Assembly: GCF_013035425.1 (NCBI RefSeq)
Contig: NZ_WQHX01000004.1
Coordinates: 1 to 64,000, forward strand
Length of the DNA: 64,000 nt
Direction of reading: 5' to 3'
Source of the DNA: Ruegeria arenilitoris
Lineage (GTDB): Bacteria > Pseudomonadota > Alphaproteobacteria > Rhodobacterales > Rhodobacteraceae
Positions 8,067 to 16,951 of the stretch are shown here, in pieces. The notes under the pieces were generated by a model that saw only the letters and a program-made list of their open reading frames with translations, made no database searches and was not told the DNA's origin. The stretch's first letter is position 1. The number at the start of each line of letters is the position of its first letter. The translations under genes and the position numbers were made by a program.

Positions 8067-9014
8067 ATGAATTCTTCGACGGTTGAAGATCGGCACGAGT
8101 TGGAAAGCCGCGCCATGAATGTGGGAATGGCGGGAAATTTGTTCATGGCTGCTGCTGGGATTGTTGCCGCGTATTATTCCCATTCTCAGGCCATTCTGGT
8201 GGACGGGCTGTTTTCGCTTATCGGCTTTACAGCTGCTGTGTTCGGAAAACGGGTGGCACGCAGTGCGCAAAAGAAACCGGACAAATTTCGCCCCTATGGT
8301 TATGCTGGCGATGAAGCGCTGTTTACCACGTTTAGGTCGCTGTCTTTGCTAGGATTGGTGGTTTTTGCGATCTCCAACGCCGCCCTGAGCATTGCGGGAT
8401 ACCTGAACGGAGAAGCCCAACCGGAGTTGGTGTTTGCTCCGATGGTTGGGTACTTTGTTGTTGTTGGTCTTACCTGTCTGATGCTTTGGGGGTTTCACAC
8501 CCGGTCGTGGCTGAAGACAGGAAAGCAAAGTGACGTTCTGCGGCTGGAAAAGAAAGCGGCCGCATTTGACGGCATCATCACCTTTGCTGCTGCAGTTGGA
8601 CTTTTGGGCATTCATTTCCTCAAAGATGGTTTTCTGGCGCCTATTGCGCCCGTAGGAGACTCAATCATAGTGCTTGTTCTCTGTGCAACCGTCATCGTGC
8701 AATATATCAAGGACTTTATGTCAGGCGTGCAAGAGCTTGCAGGTGCGACTGCGGCACCTCAGCAAATTGCAGCGGCGCGCAGGACCGTGCGTGGCACATT
8801 ACGTGATGACGGCGGCACACTAGTTGATCTGTCCGTATCGAAACTGGGGCGTGGTTATACCATCATGGTCTATTATGATCCGCAGCATCCGTGCCTGGCC
8901 GCGCAGATTGACCAGCTTACGTTGCAACTCCAAGCGGACCTTTCGGCCATTTTCGATTCACTGGATATTATCGTGGTCGTATCCCAGCAGGGAAGGGTTT
9001 TGGAACCTGTCTGA
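8067..9014 (+). CDS. CDF-family-like cation transporter with altered metal site
   Basis: 315 residues with about six hydrophobic segments and a soluble C-terminal domain of ~90 residues, the layout of cation diffusion facilitators. In canonical members the metal site is DxxxD in TM2 and HxxxD in TM5. Here TM2 reads VDGLFS (second Asp replaced by Ser) and TM5 reads AAAFDG (His replaced by Ala). It therefore belongs to a divergent branch, and zinc/iron transport cannot be assumed. It lies 84 bases after the TPR gene in the same direction and converges with the PLD gene (25-base gap). Confidence 0.75.
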   Translation: MNSSTVEDRHELESRAMNVGMAGNLFMAAAGIVAAYYSHSQAILVDGLFSLIGFTAAVFGKRVARSAQKKPDKFRPYGYAGDEALFTTFRSLSLLGLVVFAISNAALSIAGYLNGEAQPELVFAPMVGYFVVVGLTCLMLWGFHTRSWLKTGKQSDVLRLEKKAAAFDGIITFAAAVGLLGIHFLKDGFLAPIAPVGDSIIVLVLCATVIVQYIKDFMSGVQELAGATAAPQQIAAARRTVRGTLRDDGGTLVDLSVSKLGRGYTIMVYYDPQHPCLAAQIDQLTLQLQADLSAIFDSLDIIVVVSQQGRVLEPV

Positions 9015-9039
9015 GCTGGAAGATTATTGGAAACCGATA

Positions 9040-10557
9040 TCAAAGCTGGCTTTCGATCGGAAGCCAACCGGACACTTTAGCAACCAGTTTACGCCAGATC
9101 CCTGCCGACGGTTCTTGGAGCAATAGCTTGCTGCTCATTGACGCTGTTTCTTCCCATTGAAGTTTTCCGGCATCACTTAACGACACCTTGTAGGTGTAGA
9201 TCGATAGAGCCGCATCTAGTTGTTTTTGGATTTCTTCGGCAAGGCCAGGGCTGCGGATCAACATTCCGACTTCCGAGTTCTGCCGAATGGACCTTGGATC
9301 AACATTTTCAGAACCCACAAAAACATAAGCCCCATCTATCAAAGCAATTTTTGTGTGAAGGGTTAGCGGTATTTTCGCGCCCTCATTCGAACGCGATGTA
9401 TTGGCGCGCACTTCAAAGAAGTTTACTCCGGCCAGCAACAGGCGTTTGCGATACCTTGCATAATGGCCATGGGTGTAGGGGTGATTGGTTGAGGCAAGAG
9501 AATTTGTCACTATCGAAACATCAATGCCCTTTCTGACCAGCTTCTCCAAGAACTCCGTGCCGTACTCCTCGGGAATAAAGTAAGGGGTCACTACCGTGAC
9601 GCTACTTTTCGCACGCCTCAGGCTGTTATAAAAGGCATCCCCTACCGCAAAAGGCCCGATGCCAGAAGGCGTACGAAGTTTCTTGGGATCATCGGCCACG
9701 ATACGCGCGCGACCAAAGTGGACGGGCACCTGACCATTCTCGAGCTGTCTAATATATTCAGAACCCAGCGCCCGTTCATAAATAGAAACTTCTTGGTCAA
9801 GAGCGCGTGCTTGAAACTGTTCATATGCTTCGTTCAGAGGAGCGACATCACCATCGTGGACGATTGTAAATGGCAAGGACCAGGTGTCGTTCCAATAAGT
9901 GTCAAAAGTCTCGGACAATTTTTGAACAGGATAGCCAGCGACAAAGAGATCGAAGTCCGCAAAGTCGTATCGCGTTCCTATGCTGAAATATTCGTCTGCA
10001 ATGTTTCTGCCGCCGATAATCGCGAAACTGCCGTCGGTGATCGTCACCTTGTTGTGCATTCGGCGGTTCACTCTGGTAAAATCCAACCGGAAATTAACAG
10101 CCGCGGTACTGTTCCGGGACAGTGGATTGAAAACGCGAATTTCCACATTTGGATGTGCGTTCAAGGATGCAATCTGATCATCACGCGCCGTCGTGAAAAC
10201 ATCGTCGAACAGCAGTCTGATTTTCACCCCACGTTCTGCCGCGGAATACAGGGCAAGCCACATAAGTGAACCGGCCAAATCGGGCTTGATCAGAAAAGTT
10301 TGTAAGTCAATTGAACTTTCCGCTGTTTCGATCATTCGCAATCGCGCTCCGAGCGCATCATTGCCGTCGAACAAAGGAGCCATTGCCATTAATTGGCTGT
10401 CCGGGCCAGTTAGGTCAGTCACAACTTGCTGAGCTCGGGTTCCGGCTGCCGGGAGAGCGCGGGAACTCTCCCTTGGTGTATCGAACGGAACATAAGTACA
10501 ACTTCCAATGGTTATCAGCAGACAACATCCAAGGAGTAGTTTTAGTGTGACCCTCAT
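9040..10557 (-). CDS. Phospholipase D/cardiolipin synthase-like lipoprotein
   Basis: 505 residues from the ATG at 10557. The start gives a lipoprotein signal with lipobox ITIGSC (Cys20), whereas the longer frame from 10707 buries it. Two HKD motifs are intact: HNKVTITD (168-175) and HTKIALID (401-408), each followed by GG/GS-N-(I/V) as in the PLD superfamily. The family makes or breaks phosphodiester bonds in phospholipids (cardiolipin synthase, phospholipase D). As a lipoprotein it should act in the periplasm at a membrane face. It is monocistronic. Confidence 0.85.
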   Translation of the reverse strand: MRVTLKLLLGCCLLITIGSCTYVPFDTPRESSRALPAAGTRAQQVVTDLTGPDSQLMAMAPLFDGNDALGARLRMIETAESSIDLQTFLIKPDLAGSLMWLALYSAAERGVKIRLLFDDVFTTARDDQIASLNAHPNVEIRVFNPLSRNSTAAVNFRLDFTRVNRRMHNKVTITDGSFAIIGGRNIADEYFSIGTRYDFADFDLFVAGYPVQKLSETFDTYWNDTWSLPFTIVHDGDVAPLNEAYEQFQARALDQEVSIYERALGSEYIRQLENGQVPVHFGRARIVADDPKKLRTPSGIGPFAVGDAFYNSLRRAKSSVTVVTPYFIPEEYGTEFLEKLVRKGIDVSIVTNSLASTNHPYTHGHYARYRKRLLLAGVNFFEVRANTSRSNEGAKIPLTLHTKIALIDGAYVFVGSENVDPRSIRQNSEVGMLIRSPGLAEEIQKQLDAALSIYTYKVSLSDAGKLQWEETASMSSKLLLQEPSAGIWRKLVAKVSGWLPIESQL

Positions 10558-11157
10558 ACGTAATACCTGTTGGGCGGTGGCAGCTGCGGCGCGAACTTGA
10601 CGGTGTTGAACTGACCTTTTAGATTCGAAGAAATCAGGCCCGGATGGTTGGCGGAAAGTAAGTCTGGTTGCAAACTCAAGGTGTCTTCCGCGTTCTTCAA
10701 ATAGCACCCCAGATTAATGTTCTGCGCCCATCAACTTGATCCCTTGGGATAAGTCGGGTTACGAGAATAGGCAGGGACATCGACATGTCAATCGTTGCGG
10801 TCACGGATGTGGTTTGGGCTACGGCAGAACGTCTGAGACGCTTCAATAGTATCAAGCCAAAAGAATGGTGGGCGTCTGGACTGGAGTGGCGTGCCCTCAT
10901 CTGAGAATGTGGGCGGTGGAAACGGATGCCTCCTCAGTTCGGGAATACCTGGCGCTTCAGGCCGCCCATTCACGGGTGGATTTGGGCTTTGGGAATTGCT
11001 CTGATTTGAGGGCTGTTGCTTTGTCGTGGCAAGCTCAAGGTTCAGGCGTTTCGCCGATTTTTCTCGACTGGCCAATGTCTATCAACTATTTCTTGTAAAA
11101 TGGTTTTCACTTCAGGCAGGATCACGACGGTTGTTTAACTTGGTCATTGTCGACAAA
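10558..11157. other. 600-base interval without a confident gene
   Basis: It separates the divergent PLD gene (minus strand) and the lipoprotein gene at 11158 (plus strand), so it should hold both promoters. Short frames on both strands (for example 10788-11075 minus) have biased, repetitive composition, no family resemblance and no good ribosome-binding site. I see no repeats or RNA structure that I can support. Confidence 0.5.
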
Positions 11158-12009
11158 GTGAAGCGAACAACACCTGTTCTATTTTTAGTACTTTTTCTGC
11201 TCAGCATACTTGCCGCATGTGAGCGTGAAAGACCGAAACCATCAAGCGAACTGAACCCTCATGTATTGTTGGCCGCCGCAAAGAATGGAGAAGGAATAGA
11301 TCCTTCTAAATACAAAGGCGACATCGAATTTCATCTGCCCAGTGAAGTCCCTATTGGCGATGAGATATTCAATGTTGCATTTTATGCAGGGTTGAGCCCA
11401 GCGACCGAAACTCGTCTTCGAGTGAATGCCATGGCTGACCTGAGAGCAATCCAGGCACGGTTCCCGGAACTGGCTTCAGGGATTTATGACGATAGTTGCG
11501 CCCGAGAAGTGTCGGTTCAGATTCTAGAGACTGAGGCGATCGAAAATCACGTCGAATTGCGTGGATCAATGTTTGTTCGATTTTATTCCTGTAAACAGAA
11601 AGCTTCAGGCGAATTGCGTGGCGGTCTTTGGCTGACGCAAGAAATCGACGCCAGTGCCAAGGTGGAGGCTTATGTCGAAGAACAATGTGTACGCTTTTCG
11701 GTAGTTGAACTGGACTTGAATCCTCGGGGATTTACTGGCGCTATCGCTAATTTTTTTGGTGTTATCGAAGGAGCACGCACAGAAATTCTCGAACAAGCCG
11801 AGAACTATTTTGATGCCAATCCAATTTGTCTGACAGTGCCGAAGGAACTGAAGCCAGTTTCACCGAAAGCCACACTCGTCCGAGCGATTGAAATTGGCGA
11901 AGGTGGCATTGGTGCCGAAATTCAAGGGTCGATCGACACAGACGCATCTACACTTGTCAACCTGCTCAGCGTAATGGAACTGAGCGATATTATCGAGGGG
12001 CAGCAATGA
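11158..12009 (+). CDS. Putative lipoprotein, unknown function (paralogue of next gene)
   Basis: About 283 residues if the GTG at 11158 is used, which places a typical lipoprotein signal at the N terminus (KRTTPVLFLVLFLLSILAAC; lipobox LAAC). Earlier in-frame starts (GTG 11026) would add a long non-signal extension. No strong ribosome-binding site is visible, so the start is uncertain. Paired cysteines occur (DDSCARE, YSCKQK, EEQCVRF, NPICLT). The C-terminal EIGEGGIGAEIQGSIDT recurs as EIGDGGLGAYLKGSIDT in the next gene, which overlaps by ATGA. No family recognised. Confidence 0.65.
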   Translation: MKRTTPVLFLVLFLLSILAACERERPKPSSELNPHVLLAAAKNGEGIDPSKYKGDIEFHLPSEVPIGDEIFNVAFYAGLSPATETRLRVNAMADLRAIQARFPELASGIYDDSCAREVSVQILETEAIENHVELRGSMFVRFYSCKQKASGELRGGLWLTQEIDASAKVEAYVEEQCVRFSVVELDLNPRGFTGAIANFFGVIEGARTEILEQAENYFDANPICLTVPKELKPVSPKATLVRAIEIGEGGIGAEIQGSIDTDASTLVNLLSVMELSDIIEGQQ

Positions 12010-12770
12010 GACACGCACAGTTGGCAGTGTTTCTGTTTTGCAGCATCAGCCTTGCTTCCCCTTCCGCGGCACAGCAGGCAGAGTTTGACATTGAGGACAC
12101 TCTGGTCGTCGGCGCAACAGAGATTAATTATGGTCTCAGCCTGATTATGACGGCGGTTTCGCCAACACGTGTTGGCGTCGAAGCTGTGCTTGATTTTAGC
12201 GACTTACAGGCCCGATTGCCCGACCTGCTTGCTGAAGAGTCGATCCTGGACTCTTGCGGAAGCCGAATCGATCTCAGTGGGTTTGTAGTTGAGGCACAAG
12301 ATGAAGTTGTCTCCCTCAGTGGGAAACTTGATACTCAGTTCTTTGAATGCACCAAGACAAGAGAGAATATTTTTGCGCGTGGCGATCCGACAGATAGGTG
12401 GATTTTTGGTTTTTCGGCTTCAGCTACAGCTCGGTTTAGCGACAAGTGTGTCACATACGAGCTTGTAGACGCAGTTGTTCAACCCCTTGAGCAATTGCGG
12501 GATATTGAGGGGTTCGTCGAAGATGTCGAGGCGCTGCGAGCTATTTTATTGGAAGTCGCTGGGCGCTTTTTAAGCGAACGACCTTTTTGCCCGGCTTTTC
12601 CCGAGGAGTTCGAGCCTTTGGACCCGGTTTATGAATCCGGCGGTCCACGTGAAATAGGAGATGGCGGTTTAGGGGCCTATCTTAAAGGATCCATTGATAC
12701 CAGCACTTATACTATCCTAGGAATACTGCACGTACTACAAGAGGAAGGTGTTATCCCAGGTCCTCCGTAA
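12006..12770 (+). CDS. Exported protein, unknown function (paralogue of previous gene)
   Basis: 254 residues with signal peptide MRHAQLAVFLFCSISLASPS cleaved near AAQQ. It shares with the upstream lipoprotein the order of four cysteines (LDSCGS, FECTK, DKCVTYE, RPFCPA) and the C-terminal motif EIGDGGLGAYLKGSIDT, so the pair arose by tandem duplication. The upstream copy is membrane anchored and this one is soluble. Start overlaps the upstream stop by four bases, implying coupled translation. The two may act as a complex in the periplasm; that is inference. Confidence 0.7.
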   Translation: MRHAQLAVFLFCSISLASPSAAQQAEFDIEDTLVVGATEINYGLSLIMTAVSPTRVGVEAVLDFSDLQARLPDLLAEESILDSCGSRIDLSGFVVEAQDEVVSLSGKLDTQFFECTKTRENIFARGDPTDRWIFGFSASATARFSDKCVTYELVDAVVQPLEQLRDIEGFVEDVEALRAILLEVAGRFLSERPFCPAFPEEFEPLDPVYESGGPREIGDGGLGAYLKGSIDTSTYTILGILHVLQEEGVIPGPP

Positions 12771-13058
12771 CCCACATTGATGTCCACAAAAAAATACATT
12801 GTTTTCAATCCATTTACGACGAGTGCAGCTTGTCACCGTCGCTCATTCAGACCTTTCAAACCGGGTTTCATCACCGACAATCAATCAAAGGAAATCGTTG
12901 GTTTGGGCTAACTCTATACAATAGATTTGTGGAAGTATTCTTTCATTGTAAGGTATTGATAGGTCGATGCACTTCGCACCTTAGCCAATGAACCAGTCAA
13001 CGCGACAGGAAATCCTGCAGTAGGCCTGCCATTGATTGCGAAGAGGGACTGAACCCGT

Positions 13059-14411
13059 GTGAGCGAATACATGACGCAATTCAATTCCATGAATACCGTC
13101 AGAACGACGGCATTAATAGTAGCAACGGTATTGTCCTTTGCGCTGCTTTCCTCGTTGTTTTTGGGAGTGGCACGAGCACAACAGCTGGATCACACAGATC
13201 CGTATCAGAACTCAATTTCTATTTCGAGTGACCCAAGCGTACACGACAAAGTCCTCGCTCGGCATTTGGTTGCGTTGGGCGTAGAAGATCTTACAGAAAT
13301 TGCCGACATTTGGCAGCGCCGCGTCCAAACTAATCTGGCTAGAATAGCCGAGGGCGTAACACGATTGGAAACCGTGGCAGATGATCAAGCTCCTGAACTT
13401 GTTGCAGAAATCAAAGAGGTAAACCAAGAGAATATAGGTTACTTTCAAAATTACATGATCGTGGTTTACGCTTTGGCCCGTAAAGGTGGGCCGGAAGAGG
13501 AGGTGAAAAAGCACGAGGACTTCATCAGAGGCTTCATAGGCGAGCTTATGCTGTCGTACCAATGGGCCACAATCGCACATCTATCGTGGGACTGGGTGCG
13601 ATCTGGTAAGGGGGGGCTTAGGGCGCTAAGCGGCCTATTTCAAGCGATTGCAGTTCTTATCGCAGCTTTCATTCTCGGGAGCATTCTAAAAAGAGTTTCT
13701 AGCAGATGGCTCCGAAATCGAGATGAAGAAAATGAAATTGCGGCAGTCGTCGTGCCGAATGTTGTGCGCTGGGGCATTCTACTACTCGGATTTCTCTTAG
13801 CCCTGTGGGGGCTCGGCGTAAATATCGGTGTCACAACTGCCGTTATCGGTGGTTTTGGATTTCTGATAGCCTTCATGATGCAGAATCTTTTTCAAAGTGT
13901 GATTGGTGGCTTTTTGCTTCAAGCGACTAATCCCTATTCAAAAGGCGACGTTATTTCGATCAATCAGATCGTGGGAACAGTTATCGACGTGAATGTGATT
14001 TCGACAAAGCTCAGAACTTTTGACAATCGCCTTGTTCAGATCCCAAATCAGTCCATCTGGCAGGGGTCTATGGAAAACCTTACCAAGTACCGTGTGCGGC
14101 GCGTCGATCTTGTATTTGGGATTGGATACAAAGATGACATCGAAAGCGCGAAGGCGACCCTTTACGAAATGGTGGAAGAAGACAAGCGTTGTCTGAAAAG
14201 CCCAGAAACGCGGGTGTTTGTCGGTGAACTGGGGCCTTCATCCGTGAGCGTTTTTTGCAGACCGTGGGTGCGAACTGATGATTACTGGGATGTTCTTTGG
14301 GATCTGACAGAGATTGGAAAAACACGCTTACAAAACAAAGGAATCTTTATCGCTTATCCGCAGATGGACGTGCATATACACACCGGAGATGAGACTTCGT
14401 CTGCTGATTGA
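13059..14411 (+). CDS. MscS-family mechanosensitive ion channel
   Basis: 450 residues. An N-terminal signal-like segment (LIVATVLSFALLSSLFLGVA, cleavage near RAQQ) precedes a periplasmic helical region with RRVQTNLARIAEGVTRLE. Three membrane segments follow, then the MscS pore signature VIGGFGFLIAFMMQNLFQSV, and the beta domain with NPYSKGDVISI and VRRVDLVFGIGYKDD. The family opens under membrane tension to release osmolytes. The GTG start at 13059 is weakly supported; ATGs at 13071 and 13089 are alternatives and do not affect the domains. Confidence 0.88.
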   Translation: MSEYMTQFNSMNTVRTTALIVATVLSFALLSSLFLGVARAQQLDHTDPYQNSISISSDPSVHDKVLARHLVALGVEDLTEIADIWQRRVQTNLARIAEGVTRLETVADDQAPELVAEIKEVNQENIGYFQNYMIVVYALARKGGPEEEVKKHEDFIRGFIGELMLSYQWATIAHLSWDWVRSGKGGLRALSGLFQAIAVLIAAFILGSILKRVSSRWLRNRDEENEIAAVVVPNVVRWGILLLGFLLALWGLGVNIGVTTAVIGGFGFLIAFMMQNLFQSVIGGFLLQATNPYSKGDVISINQIVGTVIDVNVISTKLRTFDNRLVQIPNQSIWQGSMENLTKYRVRRVDLVFGIGYKDDIESAKATLYEMVEEDKRCLKSPETRVFVGELGPSSVSVFCRPWVRTDDYWDVLWDLTEIGKTRLQNKGIFIAYPQMDVHIHTGDETSSAD

Positions 14412-14569
14412 GCGAAACCAATTATGAGTTTCTCGTGCCCGATTTTACACCAGCCCGGAACCGGTCAAAAAATACTTAATTGCATCAACGATATAAGCAC
14501 ACCCTAAAACTCCAAACAAAAGGGGTATAAGCCAAGATGCGGTAGTGCTGATGAATCGGTTGAATGACT

Positions 14570-15142
14570 TTAGACTATCAACGATTGAGTCCCCATTAGT
14601 TTGTAAGCCAGCGGAACCAACAGAAATGGTATGGCGAAGGCGATATTGTAGATCAGCAATCCTACTAGCTTGGACTGAACGTTAAAACGATACATTTCAT
14701 TGATGAAACCAAAGTAAGGAACCGCGAACGGTATCCCAACCAAGCAGATGCTTGCGCCCATGACGAATGACGGCAGAACTCCATCTTTCTGCCGGATGGC
14801 TTCAGACTTGCCCGATTGCTTCTTCATTGAAGCATTTATGCTTAACGTAAATGCAAGTGTAAGAAAGACTATTCCCAGTAGAAACCCAATTACAAAGTAA
14901 ATTGGTATCGGATTCACGAATGTATCAATGACAAAGTCTACCACCGGAGCAATGAACTCTGCCAACCCGTAAACTATCAAAACTCCAACCAAAAAATATG
15001 CAGCCGTATGCCCTAGTATCAGTGCAAGACTGCTTGCAATCGGCTTCGTGCCGGTTAACGCGATAGCGGTCGCCGCCAAGAGGATTGGGCTGACCACGTC
15101 AACAAGCAATATAGGTATTGCAACGATCCAAACATCATTCAT
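14570..15142 (-). CDS. GAP/Sap-family multi-TM protein, frameshifted near C terminus
   Basis: 190 residues as read, with about five hydrophobic helices and an early VDVVSPILLAATAIALTG segment like the GAP (sulfolipid-1-addressing) family of small membrane proteins. The reading stops soon after YKLMG. One base more in the GGGG run (14590-14593) would continue in frame as DSIVDSLKSFNRFISTTASW and a final membrane helix (PLLFGVLGCAYIVDAIKYFL) to a stop at 14445. The full gene would then span 14445-15142. The last helix expected in this family is thus present but out of frame. Cause: mutation, phase-variable slippage or sequencing error. Confidence 0.65.
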   Translation of the reverse strand: MNDVWIVAIPILLVDVVSPILLAATAIALTGTKPIASSLALILGHTAAYFLVGVLIVYGLAEFIAPVVDFVIDTFVNPIPIYFVIGFLLGIVFLTLAFTLSINASMKKQSGKSEAIRQKDGVLPSFVMGASICLVGIPFAVPYFGFINEMYRFNVQSKLVGLLIYNIAFAIPFLLVPLAYKLMGTQSLIV

Positions 15143-15511
15143 CCGCTAACGCCTTATGGTTTTATCGCAGCAGCGTCGTAAAAAATTTCAGACGACGGTC
15201 CGAGACTTATCCCAAAGTTGAGAAACCGGAGAGACCCCAAGATTTGCTCAAAGGCCAAGATCCTCGAGTAAGATTTTCCAATGCCTATGAGGGCCATGCC
15301 ATAAAGGCATTGCGAGTACTTCAGCGTCAACTCCCTTCTGCCCAACGCTTCTCTACAAATACTCAAAAACTCTTAGCGTGTTCGCTTTAAGTGTCTTCCC
15401 GGGATCCCGTTGGAGGCTAAAGCCGGTAACTGTTTTCCTACTGTAATTTACCTGCATTACGAGCGTGGCCATTCCCACTTCTGTTGTGAACAAGAGTGAG
15501 AGGTGTGAAAC
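15143..15511. other. Interval without a confident gene
   Basis: 369 bases between the divergent membrane-protein gene (minus) and the small gene near 15530 (plus). A 70-codon frame on the minus strand (15154-15366) begins with TTG, lacks a ribosome-binding site and resembles nothing known. I see no clear structured element; it presumably contains both promoters. Confidence 0.4.
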
Positions 15512-15529
15512 ATACCACTGTTCAACCAT

Positions 15530-15955
15530 TTGAAAATACTGAGAAAGAACTATCCTTCGACGACAGCGTCGGTCCACAATCTCGTCATGCGAGCCACGGA
15601 GCTGAAACTGGCGAGGAGGGACCATACCTGGGTTGAGCTGAATGGTGCTAACTGGGCGCAGCAAGCATTCGAACAAGCGCTCCATGAAGCATTGCTGAGT
15701 GCCGCATATGATACGCGCGTACGTAACGCCGAAGAATTGTTGGTTTTTATCGAGAATTTTCTGGTTCAATTTTCGCAGGCATGCCCAAATTGGAAGAATG
15801 TCCTCCCAGAGATCACCGACTATCTGCAAAATACGGGCACCAAAAACAGGCCCCTGCTGAATTATGCTATTGAGCGGGTTCAAAGTGAGCAGCCTTTGCG
15901 CTTAGAGCATGGCGTACTTAACCGCATTAACCGTTTTGGCGCTGATGGGTTCTAA
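15530..15955 (+). CDS. Hypothetical protein, paralogue of 21409-21891, with anomalous start
   Basis: 141 residues from a TTG at 15530. Comparison with the paralogue at 21409-21891 (shared YPSTTA, NLVMRA, ELK, AR, then VLPEI(S/T)DYL) shows that the natural N terminus lies six codons earlier, at 15512, where the codon is ATA. Both would then have exactly 13 residues before YPSTT. A GAGAGG signal lies just upstream of that ATA. Either ATA is used as a start, or the start was lost by ATG to ATA mutation. The protein is predicted soluble and helical and matches no family I know. Confidence 0.55.
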   Translation: MKILRKNYPSTTASVHNLVMRATELKLARRDHTWVELNGANWAQQAFEQALHEALLSAAYDTRVRNAEELLVFIENFLVQFSQACPNWKNVLPEITDYLQNTGTKNRPLLNYAIERVQSEQPLRLEHGVLNRINRFGADGF

Positions 15956-16114
15956 ATCTCCAGCCTTGCCTAAGAACTTCCAAGAGTATTCGCCCGGCAA
16001 TAATATCAGTCTGGCACTTGGCTGAATACTGCTGGCCGGAATCCTTGAATGAGTCGGCTCATTTGCTGGGAACTCACGCACGGTATGCGTTGAGCATTGA
16101 AGAATCAGCGAGCG

Positions 16115-16609
16115 TCAAAGGTACGCCGCACTTCTCCTTCGCTCAAGGAAGGAAAGAATATGTGCTGCAATCACCATTACCAACCATATCAAAGACGAAC
16201 TTAGATTTTCGGCTGCGGCAAGTGGCAATACCGCAAACCCAAATAGTATTGAAACGAGATCACTTGCCTGCCAGCCATCGGAAAGCAGGTCGGGCAACAA
16301 TCCAAAAAAGCTGCCGAATGCGCCTGCAATCAATGTTGACAATAGTCCGCCAACCAATGCAATTATCCATCCTCCAACGCCTGAACGACCAAACATCGGA
16401 GCAAGCAGAAACCCCATTAATGCCCCACCTAAGGTCATTGCGGTTACATAGCGTATCACCAGCCCGAAGTTCTGTTTTGCCCAATCGTCACCCAACCCGC
16501 CGGGAAGGTCACGAGAAAGGAAGAGCAGGAATAAGCTTGCCCCAATCACGGCCATTACCAAAGTTGCTGCCCGTCGTGGTGCTTTATTTTTTGGTTTTGC
16601 GACTGTCAT
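16115..16609 (-). CDS. Hypothetical four-helix membrane protein
   Basis: 164 residues with four hydrophobic segments (ATLVMAVIGASLFLLFL; VIRYVTAMTLGGALMGFLLA; WIIALVGGLLSTLIAGAFGS; SSLIWLVMVIAAHILSFL) and a basic N terminus (KPKNKAPRR). Glycine-rich packing in helices two and three suggests a bundled inner-membrane protein. No family recognised. The ribosome-binding site is weak. A long frame on the opposite strand is an antisense shadow without membrane or domain features. Confidence 0.65.
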   Translation of the reverse strand: MTVAKPKNKAPRRAATLVMAVIGASLFLLFLSRDLPGGLGDDWAKQNFGLVIRYVTAMTLGGALMGFLLAPMFGRSGVGGWIIALVGGLLSTLIAGAFGSFFGLLPDLLSDGWQASDLVSILFGFAVLPLAAAENLSSSLIWLVMVIAAHILSFLERRRSAAYL

Positions 16610-16951
16610 TCAATCGGTCCAAATCGAGAGGGATTGTAATGGGAGCGAACGGAAGCGGCTCCGTGGTTCGGTTTTTTCGCAGATACAGGGCAATCGTATC
16701 AAAATACTTGTTAGATCATACAATAAAACGCATGCGCGAGGCCAACAGACAGGCAGGGGAGGTGAATCCTTGCATGACAACCTAGACCTTTTATACGCAT
16801 ATGTCGCTGTGAAATGGTTGGGGCCGTCGCCGGTGCCGCCCAACTGTTTCTAACGAAAGCAGTTAATGACCGTTGGGAGCAAGTCACGGCCTGTTAACAA
16901 ATAAGCAAATTTGATTATGATCGCCTTAGATGGGCGACGGGGTGTTCCTTT
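16610..16951. other. Interval without a confident gene
   Basis: 342 bases between divergent genes. The part before 16952 is AT-rich (near TTAACAAATAAGCAAATTTG) and could hold the promoter of the outer-membrane gene. No repeat or RNA structure is supported. Confidence 0.4.

Noticed and set aside
9047..9066. Inverted repeat TGGCTT/AAGCCA as terminator between CDF and PLD genes
   Set aside because: Short stem, inside the PLD coding sequence, no T-run on either side.
10788..11075. 95-codon minus-strand frame before the lipoprotein gene
   Set aside because: Pro/Ser-rich composition typical of a chance frame, no ribosome-binding site, no recognisable motif.
15353..15883. 176-codon open frame on the minus strand
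   Set aside because: Antisense to the gene at 15530, whose paralogue at 21409 proves the coding strand.
16018..16785. 255-codon open frame on the plus strand
   Set aside because: It is antisense to the four-helix membrane protein 16115-16609, has low-complexity composition and no family features.
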